A DNA stretch of 64,000 bases, taken from the NCBI RefSeq assembly GCF_006385555.1, contig NZ_CP041036.1, positions 2,728,001-2,792,000 of the forward strand, given 5' to 3'. Below, in pieces: positions 7,709-17,918 of the stretch (positions are counted from its first letter, which is position 1; every line of letters begins with the position of its first letter). The notes under the pieces are model-generated. The model was not told the origin of the DNA. It made no database searches and saw only the letters and a program-made list of their open reading frames with translations. The DNA is from Shewanella polaris (GTDB lineage: Bacteria; Pseudomonadota; Gammaproteobacteria; Enterobacterales; Shewanellaceae). The position numbers and the translations under genes are program-made.

Positions 7709-9847
7709 GTGACTACTAATACAAATCATCTATATATCGATAAAGAGTTATCATGGTTATCTTTTAATGAGCGAGTTCTACAAGAAGCTTATGACAAAAA
7801 TGTGCCACTGATTGAGCGAGTTCGATTTTTAGGTATTTTTTCTAGTAATATGGACGAGTTTTTTAAAGTCCGAGTGGCCTCAGTCCGACGATCTACATTA
7901 TTGGCAAGCCTTTCTGATGAATCCAATGCAAGCAGAAATTTATTAGATCAAATTCAACAAAAAGTCATCCATTTACAAGAACGATTCGATGCTATCTATA
8001 TCGATTTAATGAAAGAACTAGCTCGTTGTAACATTTTTTTGGTTAATGAATTACAACTTCATGAATTTCATAGCCAATGGTTACGTAAATATTTTAATGA
8101 TAATTTAATGCGCCACATTGCTCCATTTGTATTAGTTAAAAACAGTGAACTAATCAAAAACATTAATGATGACGCCACTTATTTATGTGTTTGTTTACAC
8201 TTCGGTGGTGACAAACAATATGCTTTTGTTGAAATTCCTTCGGTTAATATTCCACGTTTTATCGAGTTACCTTCAGAAAAGAAGACCAAAATCCGTCACC
8301 TTATTCTTCTAGACAATATCATTCGCCACTGTATAGATCAGTTATTTAAACCCTTTTTTGAATACGACAACATTGAAGTATTCTCAATGAAAATGACCAG
8401 AGATGCTGACTTTGACATTTCAATTGAACTTGAAAAAACTCAATTAGAACAGATGTCTAATGGTCTTAAAAAGCGTTTATATGCTCAACCCGTTAGACTT
8501 GTGTTTGATCGTGAAATGCCTCAACACATGCTCAACATGTTAAAAAAACAACTTAACATCAGTTCAACTGAGTGCCTAATACCTGGTGGCCGTTATCACA
8601 GTTTTAAAGACTTTATTAATTTCCCTAATCTTGGGCGCAAAAAGCTACTAAATGACAAAATGCCTGCATTAACTAGCGTACAGTTTAAGGCCTGTTCAAA
8701 TAATTTTGAAGCTATCCGTCAACACGATATTTTACTTAACTATCCGTACCATAAGTTTTCTCATTTTACCGAACTAGTGCGTCAAGCCGCTTATGACCCC
8801 GCAGTGACAGCTATTAAAATTAATTTATATCGAGTGGCAAAAAACAGTCATATTATGCAATCGTTAATTGATGCAGTTAAAAATGGCAAGCGTGTCACAG
8901 CAGTAATCGAGCTTCTCGCCCGTTTTGATGAACAATCCAATATTGACTGGACTGTACGCTTAACCGAGGGGGGCGTAAAAGTACATCATGGTATCCCCAG
9001 TTTAAAAGTGCATTCCAAACTGTGTCTTATTTCGCGTAAAGAAAATAATAAGACGGTGCTTTACGCTCATATTGGCTCAGGCAATTTCAATGAAGGCACG
9101 GCTCGATTTTATACCGACTTCTCACTGTTCACTGCAGATCAACAGATTACTCAAGAAGTTAAACAAGTATTTGATTTACTTAAACGGCCATATCACAAAG
9201 ACAATTTTGAGCACCTCATTGTTTCTCCGTTTAATTCTCGTCAACGCTGGATTGAGTTAATCGACAAAGAAATTCAATTTGCCAAACAAAATAAACCTGC
9301 AGCAATTACTCTAAAACTGAACAACTTAGTTGATGAGATTATGGTTAACAAACTGTATGAAGCATCACAAGCTGGAGTCACTATTAAATTGTTGATCCGT
9401 GGCATGTGTAGTTTATTACCACAAATGGAAGGTGTAAGTGATAATATTCAAGTATTTAGTATTGTTGATCGTTTTTTAGAGCATTCTCGGGTGATGTTAT
9501 TTCATGCTGGCGGAACAGAAAAATTGTATATAGGTTCATCTGACTGGATGAGCCGAAATCTAGATGAGCGCATTGAAGTGTGCACGCCGATCTATGATGT
9601 TAAATTAAAAAAGATGGTAATGGATATTTTGCAGATTCAATTTAGTGATAATACTAAAGCGCGGATGATTAATCAGTATCAGGATAATCAATACAAGCCC
9701 AGAGGCAATAAGCGAAAAGTGCGAAGTCAGATTGCAATACATCAATATTTATCTCAATATGAAACTAAGATAGCGCAAAAAAAGACCGACCATAATGCCA
9801 ATTCAGAAATCGAATGGCTTGAACAAAAATCACAAAAAAAGGCTTAA
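7709..9847 (+). CDS. ppk1: Polyphosphate kinase 1
   Basis: This enzyme makes inorganic polyphosphate from the gamma phosphate of ATP, reversibly. The 712 residues match the usual length. The N domain starts with YIDKELSWLSFNERVL and contains FLGIFSSNMDEFFKVRVA. The phospholipase-D-like catalytic domains carry LKVHSKLCLI, with the histidine corresponding to the phosphorylated one, then HIGSGNFNEGTARFYTD, and later HSRVMLFHAGG and YIGSSDWMSRNLDERIE. The start is a GTG. ppx follows after 6 bp, so the two are cotranscribed. A half match to a Pho box (ctgtcat, 7597-7603) lies upstream but is too weak to call. Confidence 0.96.
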   Translation: MTTNTNHLYIDKELSWLSFNERVLQEAYDKNVPLIERVRFLGIFSSNMDEFFKVRVASVRRSTLLASLSDESNASRNLLDQIQQKVIHLQERFDAIYIDLMKELARCNIFLVNELQLHEFHSQWLRKYFNDNLMRHIAPFVLVKNSELIKNINDDATYLCVCLHFGGDKQYAFVEIPSVNIPRFIELPSEKKTKIRHLILLDNIIRHCIDQLFKPFFEYDNIEVFSMKMTRDADFDISIELEKTQLEQMSNGLKKRLYAQPVRLVFDREMPQHMLNMLKKQLNISSTECLIPGGRYHSFKDFINFPNLGRKKLLNDKMPALTSVQFKACSNNFEAIRQHDILLNYPYHKFSHFTELVRQAAYDPAVTAIKINLYRVAKNSHIMQSLIDAVKNGKRVTAVIELLARFDEQSNIDWTVRLTEGGVKVHHGIPSLKVHSKLCLISRKENNKTVLYAHIGSGNFNEGTARFYTDFSLFTADQQITQEVKQVFDLLKRPYHKDNFEHLIVSPFNSRQRWIELIDKEIQFAKQNKPAAITLKLNNLVDEIMVNKLYEASQAGVTIKLLIRGMCSLLPQMEGVSDNIQVFSIVDRFLEHSRVMLFHAGGTEKLYIGSSDWMSRNLDERIEVCTPIYDVKLKKMVMDILQIQFSDNTKARMINQYQDNQYKPRGNKRKVRSQIAIHQYLSQYETKIAQKKTDHNANSEIEWLEQKSQKKA

Positions 9848-9853
9848 AAATAG

Positions 9854-11341
9854 GTGTCATCCACACAACCATCTCTGCATTTTGTTGCTATCGATATGGG
9901 ATCTAATAGCTTTCATTTGGTTATTGCCCGTGAGCAGCATGGTATAATCCAAATTCTGCATAAAGAAAAACGTCAAGTCCAATTAGCTAAAGGGCTTCAG
10001 GATGATGGCTCGCTTGACGATGCAGCCATCGAGCGTGGTTTAGCTTGCTTAACTGAGTTTAATCAACGTTTTTCTGAGCTTGAACAAACTCGAGTAAGAC
10101 TCGTTGCGACGCACACTTTGCGTGTCGCAACTAATTACCAACAATTTATTAAAGCTGCGTTAAATATTATTCCTTATCCCATTGAGATAGTTTCTGGTCA
10201 TGAAGAAGCGCGACTTATTTATAATGGTATTGCACACAGCCAAACCTTAACGGCGCAAAACTTGGTTATTGATATTGGCGGAGGTTCTACTGAGTTGATA
10301 GTAGGAAAATTCAATTCTCCTAGTCACTTAGCCAGTTTAAAATGCGGTTGTATCAGCTATAATCAACGTTATTTTGCTTCAGGTGAATTAACCAAAGAAC
10401 ATTTTAAAGCAGCTCAAAGTGCCGCAGACAAACAATTTTCACAACTCAGCAATGCCTACTTTAAACCTCACTGGCAATTGGTATTAGGCAGTTCTGGTAC
10501 GGTTAAAGCAATATCAGATGCATTGAATAGCTTAGCGGATGAACCGCAGGCATTAAACTTAGACAATTTAAATAAATTAAAACGCTACCTAATTAATGTT
10601 TCCCACATTGACCAAATACAGCTCGAATACCTAGACCCTAAACGGATCCCCCTATTAGCATCAGGATTGAGTATTTTGATCAGTTTTTTTAAACGATTAT
10701 CTATACATCAGATGCAGATTGCCCAAGGGGCATTACGAGAAGGCGTGCTATATGAGTTGTCACACATAGAGCAACGAGAAGGAGTTAAACAACACACCAT
10801 CAACAGCTTAGCTAAGCTTTATCATATTGACCCTGTACAAGCGAACAATGTGATCAACTCAATCAAACATCTATATCCACAAGTTGCATCAAAATGGAAA
10901 ATCGACAACTATTTGTGGTTACTTAACGATGCTGCAACCTTACATGAAATTGGTATTCAAATTAATTCTCGGGCTCACCAGAAGCATGGCGGATACATTA
11001 TTGAAAAAAGCGATCTTCCCGGTTTTAATCAGCAACAACAGCACCTTCTGGCTTTATTAGTAACCAATCAACGAAAACGAATAGATATCGATTCTATCGC
11101 GCAACTAGATCAAGATGAACAAACATTATTGATCCGATTATTGGTTATTTTTAGGCTGGCGATGGTGCTCAACATTGGTAGAATGGGGAACAGTATTGAG
11201 CTCATTACAGTAATTGTTGATGAACAAACGGTGACTTTATCACTATCAAATAATCAATACTTTCAAAATGACCTACTCTGCCGAGACTTAGAACAAGAAC
11301 AGAAAAGATTGCTAACATTAGGAATAAATTTACGTTTTTAA
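9854..11341 (+). CDS. ppx: Exopolyphosphatase Ppx/GppA family
   Basis: The protein degrades polyphosphate from its ends or hydrolyses pppGpp. The 495 residues contain the sugar kinase/Hsp70-type ATPase motifs: FVAIDMGSNSFHLVIA at the start, GHEEARLIYNGIAH, VIDIGGGSTELIVG, and VLGSSGTVKAI. The C-terminal half resembles the HD-like domain of Ppx. The start is GTG, directly after ppk1, which favours exopolyphosphatase over guanosine pentaphosphatase. The gene opposes trhO with only 59 bp between stops and no clear terminator. Confidence 0.93.
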   Translation: MSSTQPSLHFVAIDMGSNSFHLVIAREQHGIIQILHKEKRQVQLAKGLQDDGSLDDAAIERGLACLTEFNQRFSELEQTRVRLVATHTLRVATNYQQFIKAALNIIPYPIEIVSGHEEARLIYNGIAHSQTLTAQNLVIDIGGGSTELIVGKFNSPSHLASLKCGCISYNQRYFASGELTKEHFKAAQSAADKQFSQLSNAYFKPHWQLVLGSSGTVKAISDALNSLADEPQALNLDNLNKLKRYLINVSHIDQIQLEYLDPKRIPLLASGLSILISFFKRLSIHQMQIAQGALREGVLYELSHIEQREGVKQHTINSLAKLYHIDPVQANNVINSIKHLYPQVASKWKIDNYLWLLNDAATLHEIGIQINSRAHQKHGGYIIEKSDLPGFNQQQQHLLALLVTNQRKRIDIDSIAQLDQDEQTLLIRLLVIFRLAMVLNIGRMGNSIELITVIVDEQTVTLSLSNNQYFQNDLLCRDLEQEQKRLLTLGINLRF

Positions 11342-11400
11342 TAAATTATTCCTAATGAATAGCCTATTTGAATATAATATTATTCAATAAGTAATTAATG

Positions 11401-12453
11401 CTACCCTTTGCTGTGTACTTTTTCTTGTGCTTTACGCTGAGCTTCTTTTTGTTGGCGGCGAGCATCAATGACTTGTTTTACATCGCTGCCAATATGCGCT
11501 TCACCGCGTTGTTTAGCTAATTGTACTTGACGTTCACGCTCAATAAACCGCTGACGTTGTTCTTGCGGCACTTTATCAATGCAATGAGGACAGCTGACAC
11601 CTTGAACATACGCTTCAGTTTGCTTTTCTGCTTCAGTAATAGGCATACGACAAGCATTACATTGGTCGTATTGGCCTTTTTCTAGGCTGTGATTTACCGC
11701 TACACGGTTATCAAACACAAAGCACTCACCTTCCCATAAGCTTTGCTCTTGTTCTACTTCTTCAAGGTATTTTAAAATGCCGCCTTCAAGATGATATACC
11801 TCATCGAAGCCCTGCTCTTTTAAATATGCAGTAGATTTTTCACAGCGAATACCACCGGTACAAAACATCGCCACTTTTTTGTGTTTAGCTGGATCTAAGT
11901 TTTGTTTTACATATTCAGGAAACTCACGGAAAGTCTCGGTTACTGGATTAACGGCATTTTTAAAAGTACCAATTTGTACTTCGTAATCATTACGAGTATC
12001 AACCAACACCACATCTGGATCTGAAATCAGTGCATTCCAGTCTTTTGGTTTTACATAGGTCCCGACGACTTTACGAGGATCGATGCCTTCAACCCCCATA
12101 GTGACGATTTCTTTTTTTAGCTTAACTTTGGTGCGGTAAAACGGCATTTCAGCATCAAAAGATAGCTTAGTTACAATATGATCTAAACCAGGTTGAGTGC
12201 CCAACCAAGCCAATAAAATGTCAATCGCTGATGACGTTCCGGCAACAGTGCCATTAATGCCTTCTTGAGCAAGTAACAAAGTCCCTTTTATGTCGTTTTG
12301 TTCCATGACGCTAAGCAATGGCTGACGGACAGCCTCAAAATGAGGTAACGCAACAAATTTATATAACGCGCACACAGCAACTTGGGATTGAGATGATGCT
12401 GATATGGTTTTTGACATAGTATCTAGTTTAGTTTTGTGTTTAGGCTCTTGCAT
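11401..12453 (-). CDS. trhO: tRNA uridine(34) hydroxylase, rhodanese-like
   Basis: TrhO (YceA) adds oxygen to uridine 34 of certain tRNAs on the way to 5-carboxymethoxyuridine or methoxyuridine. The N-terminal domain begins near ALYKFVALP and includes [13 protein letters not shown]. The central rhodanese domain has [14 protein letters not shown] and the catalytic cysteine in [13 protein letters not shown]-terminal zinc-ribbon-like part has CNACRMPI and CPHC. The 350 residues fit the family. An internal ATG at 12417 would remove 12 residues; the upstream ATG has GGAG at somewhat long spacing, so the start is not certain. It is divergent from the GST gene. Confidence 0.93.
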   Translation of the reverse strand: MQEPKHKTKLDTMSKTISASSQSQVAVCALYKFVALPHFEAVRQPLLSVMEQNDIKGTLLLAQEGINGTVAGTSSAIDILLAWLGTQPGLDHIVTKLSFDAEMPFYRTKVKLKKEIVTMGVEGIDPRKVVGTYVKPKDWNALISDPDVVLVDTRNDYEVQIGTFKNAVNPVTETFREFPEYVKQNLDPAKHKKVAMFCTGGIRCEKSTAYLKEQGFDEVYHLEGGILKYLEEVEQEQSLWEGECFVFDNRVAVNHSLEKGQYDQCNACRMPITEAEKQTEAYVQGVSCPHCIDKVPQEQRQRFIERERQVQLAKQRGEAHIGSDVKQVIDARRQQKEAQRKAQEKVHSKG

Positions 12454-12690
12454 AAAAATGTTGACTCCGCTGGCTGGAACTTAATTTCCAGTGCATATTA
12501 CAGTGCATATAATAAGGCCTACGCATTGTGCACAGGCTCAAAAAAACGGCGGAAAGTATACCTAAGTCACACTCAAAAAAATACTAAAACTATCTAAACC
12601 CTTTTTTTACTTTGCGATTAGGATTTTATTTTGCGGTTTTGAGCCAGAAAGCGTTACTCTATTAGCAAGATTTAATTTTATAGACACCTA

Positions 12691-13407
12691 ATGAATTCTG
12701 CTATTTTATACACATTTCGTCGTTGCCCCTATGCCATGCGGGCTCGTCTTGGGCTTCATTTAAGTCAACTGAATCCGTTAGTACGTGAGATTGAACTTAA
12801 AAACAAACCTGCAGAGATGTTGGCTATTTCGGCCAAAGGGACAGTACCGGTGTTAGTGACGGCAGATAACCAAGTTATCAGTGAAAGCCTGGATATTATG
12901 CGTTTTGCGTTAACCCAATACCCTGCACCGGATACAAAATACCTAACAGCAAACGAATATCTATCACTACAGTATTGGTTAGATAAGCCATTAACAGAAT
13001 CACTCATTAATGCTAACGATAATGACTTTAAACCTTGGTTAGATAAATATAAGTATGCAGATAGATTTCCTGAAAACAGTCAGCTTTGGTATCGACAACA
13101 AGCTGAACAATTTATTCAGTTGCTGGAAGATCAATTACAACAACAAAACTATTTGTGCAGCAACACCCCTACACTAGCTGATTTGGCTATTTTTCCGTTT
13201 ATACGCCAATTTGCTAATGTTGAACCTGTATGGTTCAACGCTATTCCCTACCCAAAAGTAAGCGCTTGGTTGACCACGTTAGTGAACAGTCCACTATTTA
13301 ATGTGACCATGTACAAATATCCATTGTGGTTACCCCAACAAAATATGATTCAATTCAAATATTCGATAAGCGATGATGGACAAGTAGTACCTTTGTGCAA
13401 GAATTAA
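12691..13407 (+). CDS. Glutathione S-transferase family protein
   Basis: The 238-residue protein has the thioredoxin-like N domain, TFRRCPYAMRARLGL, with a cysteine at the active-site turn as in glutaredoxin-like and omega/beta-type members, and the cis-proline segment KGTVPVLV. Glutathione contact is suggested by ISESLDIM. The all-helical C domain follows, with PTLADLAIFPFIRQF. The last 25 or so residues, from LWLPQQNMIQ, form a tail not seen in short members. The substrate cannot be told. It is a single gene divergent from trhO. Confidence 0.85.
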   Translation: MNSAILYTFRRCPYAMRARLGLHLSQLNPLVREIELKNKPAEMLAISAKGTVPVLVTADNQVISESLDIMRFALTQYPAPDTKYLTANEYLSLQYWLDKPLTESLINANDNDFKPWLDKYKYADRFPENSQLWYRQQAEQFIQLLEDQLQQQNYLCSNTPTLADLAIFPFIRQFANVEPVWFNAIPYPKVSAWLTTLVNSPLFNVTMYKYPLWLPQQNMIQFKYSISDDGQVVPLCKN

Positions 13408-13579
13408 AAAATTATGAATCTTTAATGATTTACAGACTATTAATCCGTTAATTTTTAAAGTAAATTAATCTTACTCGCAGTAAATAGCCGTTTAAGAACA
13501 TGGATTCTATTTTTACTGCAGATTTCTAATTTAGGGTTATACTTAAATAAGTCATTGCTGGAACGCAAAGGAACATGAC

Positions 13580-13780
13580 ATGGATAATATGGATATTACG
13601 TTAGTATTAATGCTTATCGCATTACTGGTTTTACATATTCACTTTTGCTATCGAGCTTTTACCTCGAAAGCACATATCAAAAATGCTCAACGTATAGTGT
13701 GGTCGATGATCAGTTTGTTAATGGGACCATTAGGCTATTATGTCTATCAAAACATGATCCCACTTGAGTTTTACGAATAG
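13580..13780 (+). CDS. Small membrane protein, PLDc_N-like
   Basis: The 66-residue protein has two predicted membrane helices: residues about 6-24 (LVLMLIALLVLHIHFCY) and about 40-58 (IVWSMISLLMGPLGYYVY). A short basic segment lies between them. This pattern, with Gly-Pro-Leu-Gly in the second helix, resembles the phospholipase D nuclease N-terminal (PLDc_N) membrane module found as stand-alone small proteins. A ribosome-binding sequence (AAGGAA) lies before the ATG. Function is unknown. A weak hairpin (acgagcct with aggctcgt) follows between this gene and ydjA. Confidence 0.6.
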   Translation: MDNMDITLVLMLIALLVLHIHFCYRAFTSKAHIKNAQRIVWSMISLLMGPLGYYVYQNMIPLEFYE

Positions 13781-13851
13781 CCAGTAAGACTAAACGACAA
13801 TATAACGAGCCTGTTTTTTCAATAAAGGCTCGTACTCTCTGTTGACCTAAC

Positions 13852-14400
13852 TTATAAATAACGGGCGAATTGTTGACCATTTTTTAATGGTTTTACAGGC
13901 GCGGTTACCGCAGGCGTACCTACGTATAAAAAGCCCACTATTTGATCTTGTTTCGATAAGCCTAATTGTTGATGTACATTAGCATCAAAAGCAAAATCAC
14001 CAGTACGCCATACTGCACCTAGTCCAATCGCAAATGCAGCTTGCTGCATTGCCATCGTCGCACAACCCGCTGCAATATGCTGTTCTAAAGCAGGTACTTT
14101 ATCATGCGTTTGTGTTTTAGCGACTACCGTAATCACCATAGGTGCACGATAAGGCATGTTGGCGACTTTAGTGAGAAAAGTTTCGTCTGCACCACTTTTT
14201 TTAGCCGCATCAACAAAAATATTTGCCAACTTAGCTAAGCCATCATCTACCGCAATAATAAACTCCCAAGGCGTTAGTGCACCGTGGTCTGGTACTCTTG
14301 CTGCTGCATCAAGTAAAAATGTGAGTTGTTCGGCATTGGGTGCTGGAGCAATTAAACGAGGCGTCGATTGGCGAGTCAATAACAGTTGTTTGGCGTCCAA
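13852..14400 (-). CDS. ydjA: Nitroreductase family protein YdjA
   Basis: A flavin-dependent NAD(P)H oxidoreductase of the minimal nitroreductase type. Residues QLLLTRQSTPRL at the N-terminus bind the FMN phosphate; DHGALTPWEFIIA and AVWRTGDFA are also conserved. I chose the TTG at 14400 because AAGGA lies 7-8 bases upstream and the product is 182 residues, matching E. coli YdjA (183). A longer frame back to 14517 would run through a terminator hairpin and is rejected. The physiological substrate is unknown. Confidence 0.88.
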   Translation of the reverse strand: MDAKQLLLTRQSTPRLIAPAPNAEQLTFLLDAAARVPDHGALTPWEFIIAVDDGLAKLANIFVDAAKKSGADETFLTKVANMPYRAPMVITVVAKTQTHDKVPALEQHIAAGCATMAMQQAAFAIGLGAVWRTGDFAFDANVHQQLGLSKQDQIVGFLYVGTPAVTAPVKPLKNGQQFARYL

Positions 14401-14440
14401 GATACAATCCTTTTGAATAAATGATGACGCCGATATTAAC

Positions 14441-14470
14441 AAAAATCCCACGCATAAGGTGGGATTTTTT
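14441..14470. terminator. Bidirectional intrinsic terminator
   Basis: Perfect 11-bp inverted repeat aaaaatcccac / gtgggattttt with a 7-nt loop. Runs of T follow the stem on either strand. It probably ends the doxX transcript on the minus strand before ydjA. Confidence 0.8.
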
Positions 14471-14568
14471 GGGATTGATCTATGTAACCTAAACTCGTGA
14501 TAGCAAACGCTTCTCAAACAGCTCTTAGCCTTGTTAACTGCGTTGGATCAACTTGCCAATAAACAAGG

Positions 14569-15162
14569 TTACTTCAAAAACCGACGTCCTATAAAATAGT
14601 CAACACTGGTGTAACGGCCACCACCAATCACAAATAAAGCCAGTAACATGAATAAATACGTTATCGCGAATTCAATACCGTTATTTAAAATAACAAAATT
14701 ACCCGAACTGGTTAGCCATTCATAATTACCATGCTCTTGTAAAATAGATTTTGCCTCTGCTAGCTTTTCCGCTGCAGCCAACACTTTCTCATTCGCTAGC
14801 CATGAACTTGGATCGGCAATGGCCAACCAGCCATTAGGCAAATGCACCGCAAAAGCAGCAACTAACATGGTGACCATCATTGGCAATGCAACGAGTCGAG
14901 TGGCTAAACCAATCAAGATTAAAAAACCACCAAATAATTCAGTGCCTGCTGCTAATGCTGCCATGACTTCAGGCATTGGTAAACCTAAGCCCCAATCAGG
15001 ATTACCAAACCATGCAGCAGTGTCTTCAAAATGTGACAATTTATTGTACCCTGCCTGCATTAACACAGGTGCAAGATAAAGCCTTAGCATTAAAGCGGCT
15101 AAGCCTTCTGTATGTTTAATTACATTTAAAAACTGTTGATATAATCCACTTAGTGTTTGCAT
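14569..15162 (-). CDS. DoxX family membrane protein
   Basis: The 197-residue protein has the DoxX arrangement of four membrane helices: LMLRLYLAPVLMQAGYNKL, MAALAAGTELFGGFLILIGL, LPMMVTMLVAAFAV and AITYLFMLLALFVIGG. A polar loop of about 45 residues (near SSWLANEKVL to SGNF) separates helices three and four; it is longer than in many DoxX proteins. DoxX-type proteins are linked to redox or sulphur stress, but the biochemical role here is unknown. The gene is a single transcription unit ending in the hairpin before ydjA. Confidence 0.85.
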   Translation of the reverse strand: MQTLSGLYQQFLNVIKHTEGLAALMLRLYLAPVLMQAGYNKLSHFEDTAAWFGNPDWGLGLPMPEVMAALAAGTELFGGFLILIGLATRLVALPMMVTMLVAAFAVHLPNGWLAIADPSSWLANEKVLAAAEKLAEAKSILQEHGNYEWLTSSGNFVILNNGIEFAITYLFMLLALFVIGGGRYTSVDYFIGRRFLK

Positions 15163-15253
15163 AAATAATCCTGACTGAAATCGTTGTTGTAGTAAGAGAC
15201 CCGCTGAAGATTAAAAACATTTCATCTTAAGCATTAATTGATAAAAATTGACA

Positions 15254-16099
15254 TTATTTGTCTAAGTGTAGTTCAGTTAAATCTTCTACTAATTCAGTTA
15301 ATTTTTTGTCGAAGTGCTTTCGTTGTTTTTGACTAAATGTTTTATTAAGCGCAATCAACATTGAACCAAATTTTCTGGTGTTTTCATCAACATTATCGCG
15401 ATAAACTTTAGATTTCAGTTCGTCAGGCGAGATCATTAACAACTTCATTTGTTGGGTAAAATAATCAGTTTGCTGACGGCGTTTAAGTGCTTGTTCAAAT
15501 TGACTTAGCCATTCATGGCGATACTCAAGCCACATGTCTAACGTGGCTAAACGTTCCGTATTAGCTTGATGAATAATATTTTTTTGTTCATCAGTAGCGT
15601 TGCCGGTCCATTCAGTTAATTGTTTTACGATTCTTTTGTCTGAGTCTTTTATTAATTCGGCTTGATCTTTACCGGCATATTCTTCGATTAATTCTTGTTG
15701 TTCTTTTTTAAGTTGGGTTAACACTTGATTCACTTGCTCATTAGTGAAACTTGCCATAATAGGTAATAGTTCTGGCATGACAAAATCAAAAATACGATGC
15801 CAATGTGCCTTTGCCAATGACACTTGGTTAAGCCATAGCTCTGGGGTCATTGTTTGTTGATTCGTCAGTGTCGATAATAAAGACAATTGATCACGATAAC
15901 GCGGCAATTCTTGTTGGCGATGCCAAATTAAAAATGATTCGATAATGACATCAAATTTGTCTTGCTGATCTGAGGTTAACTCTACGTATTCTTCAACTTC
16001 CCACTCTATCGCCCAATCCAAAAAGAAATAACTTATTTTGGTTGAGCAGCCAACAAAAAATAGGCAACTTAATAGTAGGATAATCACTTTTTTAGACAC
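15254..16099 (-). CDS. DUF6279-type lipoprotein
   Basis: I chose a GTG start at 16099 because AAGGAA lies six bases upstream; the frame could extend ten codons further. The signal LLLSCLFFVGC ends in a lipobox cysteine. The mature part starts with a conserved segment, FLDWAIEWEVEEYVELTSDQ, as in the DUF6279 family of gammaproteobacterial lipoproteins. The rest, about 230 residues, is mostly helical, rich in Gln, Glu and Lys, with repeated LT-Q/EQ phrases such as LTSDQQDKFD and FTNEQVNQVL. Function is unknown. The protein should be in the periplasm, anchored to a membrane. Confidence 0.75.
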   Translation of the reverse strand: MSKKVIILLLSCLFFVGCSTKISYFFLDWAIEWEVEEYVELTSDQQDKFDVIIESFLIWHRQQELPRYRDQLSLLSTLTNQQTMTPELWLNQVSLAKAHWHRIFDFVMPELLPIMASFTNEQVNQVLTQLKKEQQELIEEYAGKDQAELIKDSDKRIVKQLTEWTGNATDEQKNIIHQANTERLATLDMWLEYRHEWLSQFEQALKRRQQTDYFTQQMKLLMISPDELKSKVYRDNVDENTRKFGSMLIALNKTFSQKQRKHFDKKLTELVEDLTELHLDK

Positions 16100-16167
16100 A
16101 GATAATTCCTTTATCAAAACGTGCTTCACTTATACTTTGTAAGAACCTTTTACGTTATCGGAGCATA

Positions 16168-17166
16168 TTAGCAAGTGATTAATGTAAAGTAATGTGTAAA
16201 ATATTGTAAGTATTTTGTTGCTTTTTGTGGATCTTTGGCTGCCATCAGTAATGCCCACATTGCTGAAAATAACCAAAAACAATTCATTGCAGCGGGTAAT
16301 GCAGCTTTCGCCGCCGCCACATCTGTGAGGCTAGCGACCTGACAATATTGTCTGATCACGTTATCGATTAATTGGTTCACTTGTGTTTTTGATAGCTGAT
16401 GACTGGCCACAACGCTTGCTAAATCGAACAATGGATGACTCGCCACAGCATATTCATAGTCAATACAAAACAGCTGATTAGATTTACCGCCACTAAACAG
16501 TAAATTGTGCGGGGTTAAATCTCGATGACAAAAAGTCGGCAGCAACATACAGGCTTCTAATTGTGATAACCAATGTCGAACAAGCCCATTTAAACGTAAC
16601 AATTGATGCCAAGCATCATGCCATTGTGGAGCGATTTGCGATGAACTTAATAGGTCTAACTGCTGCGCATATTGTTGCCACTGCTCAGTCACAGTAATAC
16701 TTTTATTGGGTGCTGGTAGGGTAATAAGTGTGCTAAATAGTGTTGTTAATAAAGGAACAGCATCAACGGTTAAAATTGGCTTGTTTTGTCCATTCTGCAG
16801 AGATGAGTAACTGTTGATCGCTGAAAAAATTGACCAGTCGATATTGGGTTGATGAATAAACTCACTTAAATATAGTTGGTTGTCATCACTGACCCAAACT
16901 AGGGTTGGGGCAATGTGAGCCGCAATAGCCGTATGCCAACATTCTATTTCGAGTGTCCTATCACACCAATTACTATGGCGTTGGTTAACCCTTAAAACCT
17001 TATCGCCATCATCACAAGATAACTTAATATTAAGATTACTGATCCCTGCGTTGAGCAATGATATGGCGGTACATTGTGTTTCAAGTCTATTAAACAACGC
17101 CATTGGCATTGTTTTCGTCATAATGTCGAGCACATCAATGGGTAGAGATAACAAGGGTTGGGACAT
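16168..17166 (-). CDS. APH-fold phosphotransferase, probable thiamine kinase
   Basis: The 332-residue protein has the aminoglycoside/choline kinase fold. The catalytic loop is CHRDLTPHNLLF and the metal-binding segment CIDYEYAVASHPLFDLASV. The N-terminal lobe has the weak ATP-binding lysine segment DKVLRVNQR. Position as the last gene of the TPP-riboswitch operon, 33 bp after the PnuT-like permease, suggests that it phosphorylates thiamine, as E. coli ThiK of the same fold does, trapping it after import. A choline or ethanolamine kinase-like role cannot be excluded from sequence. The ATG at 17166 is preferred over a TTG one codon upstream. Confidence 0.75.
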   Translation of the reverse strand: MSQPLLSLPIDVLDIMTKTMPMALFNRLETQCTAISLLNAGISNLNIKLSCDDGDKVLRVNQRHSNWCDRTLEIECWHTAIAAHIAPTLVWVSDDNQLYLSEFIHQPNIDWSIFSAINSYSSLQNGQNKPILTVDAVPLLTTLFSTLITLPAPNKSITVTEQWQQYAQQLDLLSSSQIAPQWHDAWHQLLRLNGLVRHWLSQLEACMLLPTFCHRDLTPHNLLFSGGKSNQLFCIDYEYAVASHPLFDLASVVASHQLSKTQVNQLIDNVIRQYCQVASLTDVAAAKAALPAAMNCFWLFSAMWALLMAAKDPQKATKYLQYFTHYFTLITC

Positions 17167-17202
17167 CAAATATTTTCTCTAATGAAATGGTATTGTGGTT
17201 GG

Positions 17203-17913
17203 CTATGCTCCAACCACCTCTTGACTCGTATTGTCTTGCGTTATTATATGATGACGATATTTCTTACGCCACATCATGTATCCACCAACCGCCATCGCGA
17301 CATATAAAACAAACAAACCCGATGTCAGCATTAAGCCTTTTTGAAAGTAAAGGTAAATAGACACAAAATCAATGACGACCCAATAGAGCCAATTCTCCAG
17401 CACTTTTTTAGCCACTAGATAGGTTGTTACTATAGCAAAACAAGTGGTTGCCGCGTCGACATAGGGAAATGCTGCCGACGTGTAATGAGCCATACCATAT
17501 CCCACCAGCAAAGATACTAATGATGTAGCGCCGATGAGCCTAGCATGTGTACTCCAAGACCAACTGGTAATATTAAGATGATTCGTTTCGATGTTGTGCT
17601 GAGTACCATTTTGCAAATCTGTATTGTGCAAATTACTTTGCTGAGACGGTGGCACGTGCAACCACAGCCAATAACCATATACCGCCATCCCCATATAATA
17701 AATATTAAGGACTGACTCCATCAATAACGATACATTCCAAAATAGTACAGTATAAATGGCGGTACTAATAAATGCTGCAGACCAGCACCAGATGTTAGTC
17801 CGCATGGCAAGAATTAAGTAAGCAAGCGCTAGCATAACGGCAACAGCCTCCCAAAACGTCATTAATGACGCTTCATTAAAGGCTTGTTGTAGCGTTATAA
17901 ATAGATCATTCAT
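17203..17913 (-). CDS. pnuT: PnuC/PnuT-type vitamin permease
   Basis: The 236-residue protein has seven or so membrane helices of the PnuC family. Conserved signatures include FWEAVAVMLALAYLILAM, NIYYMGMAVYGYWLW and YWVVIDFVSIYLYFQKG, where Trp and Tyr residues line the substrate site. PnuC proteins facilitate diffusion of nicotinamide riboside; the PnuT group under TPP riboswitches takes thiamine. A polar loop of about 45 residues between helices three and four (near SQQSNLHNTD) is unusually long. It starts 5 bp after the upstream small gene, so translation may be coupled. Confidence 0.85.
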   Translation of the reverse strand: MNDLFITLQQAFNEASLMTFWEAVAVMLALAYLILAMRTNIWCWSAAFISTAIYTVLFWNVSLLMESVLNIYYMGMAVYGYWLWLHVPPSQQSNLHNTDLQNGTQHNIETNHLNITSWSWSTHARLIGATSLVSLLVGYGMAHYTSAAFPYVDAATTCFAIVTTYLVAKKVLENWLYWVVIDFVSIYLYFQKGLMLTSGLFVLYVAMAVGGYMMWRKKYRHHIITQDNTSQEVVGA

Positions 17914-17918
17914 TGCAG

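Noticed and set aside
14401..14517. N-terminal extension of ydjA
   Set aside because: It runs through a strong bidirectional terminator and adds 39 residues absent from YdjA proteins; the TTG at 14400 with AAGGA upstream is preferred.
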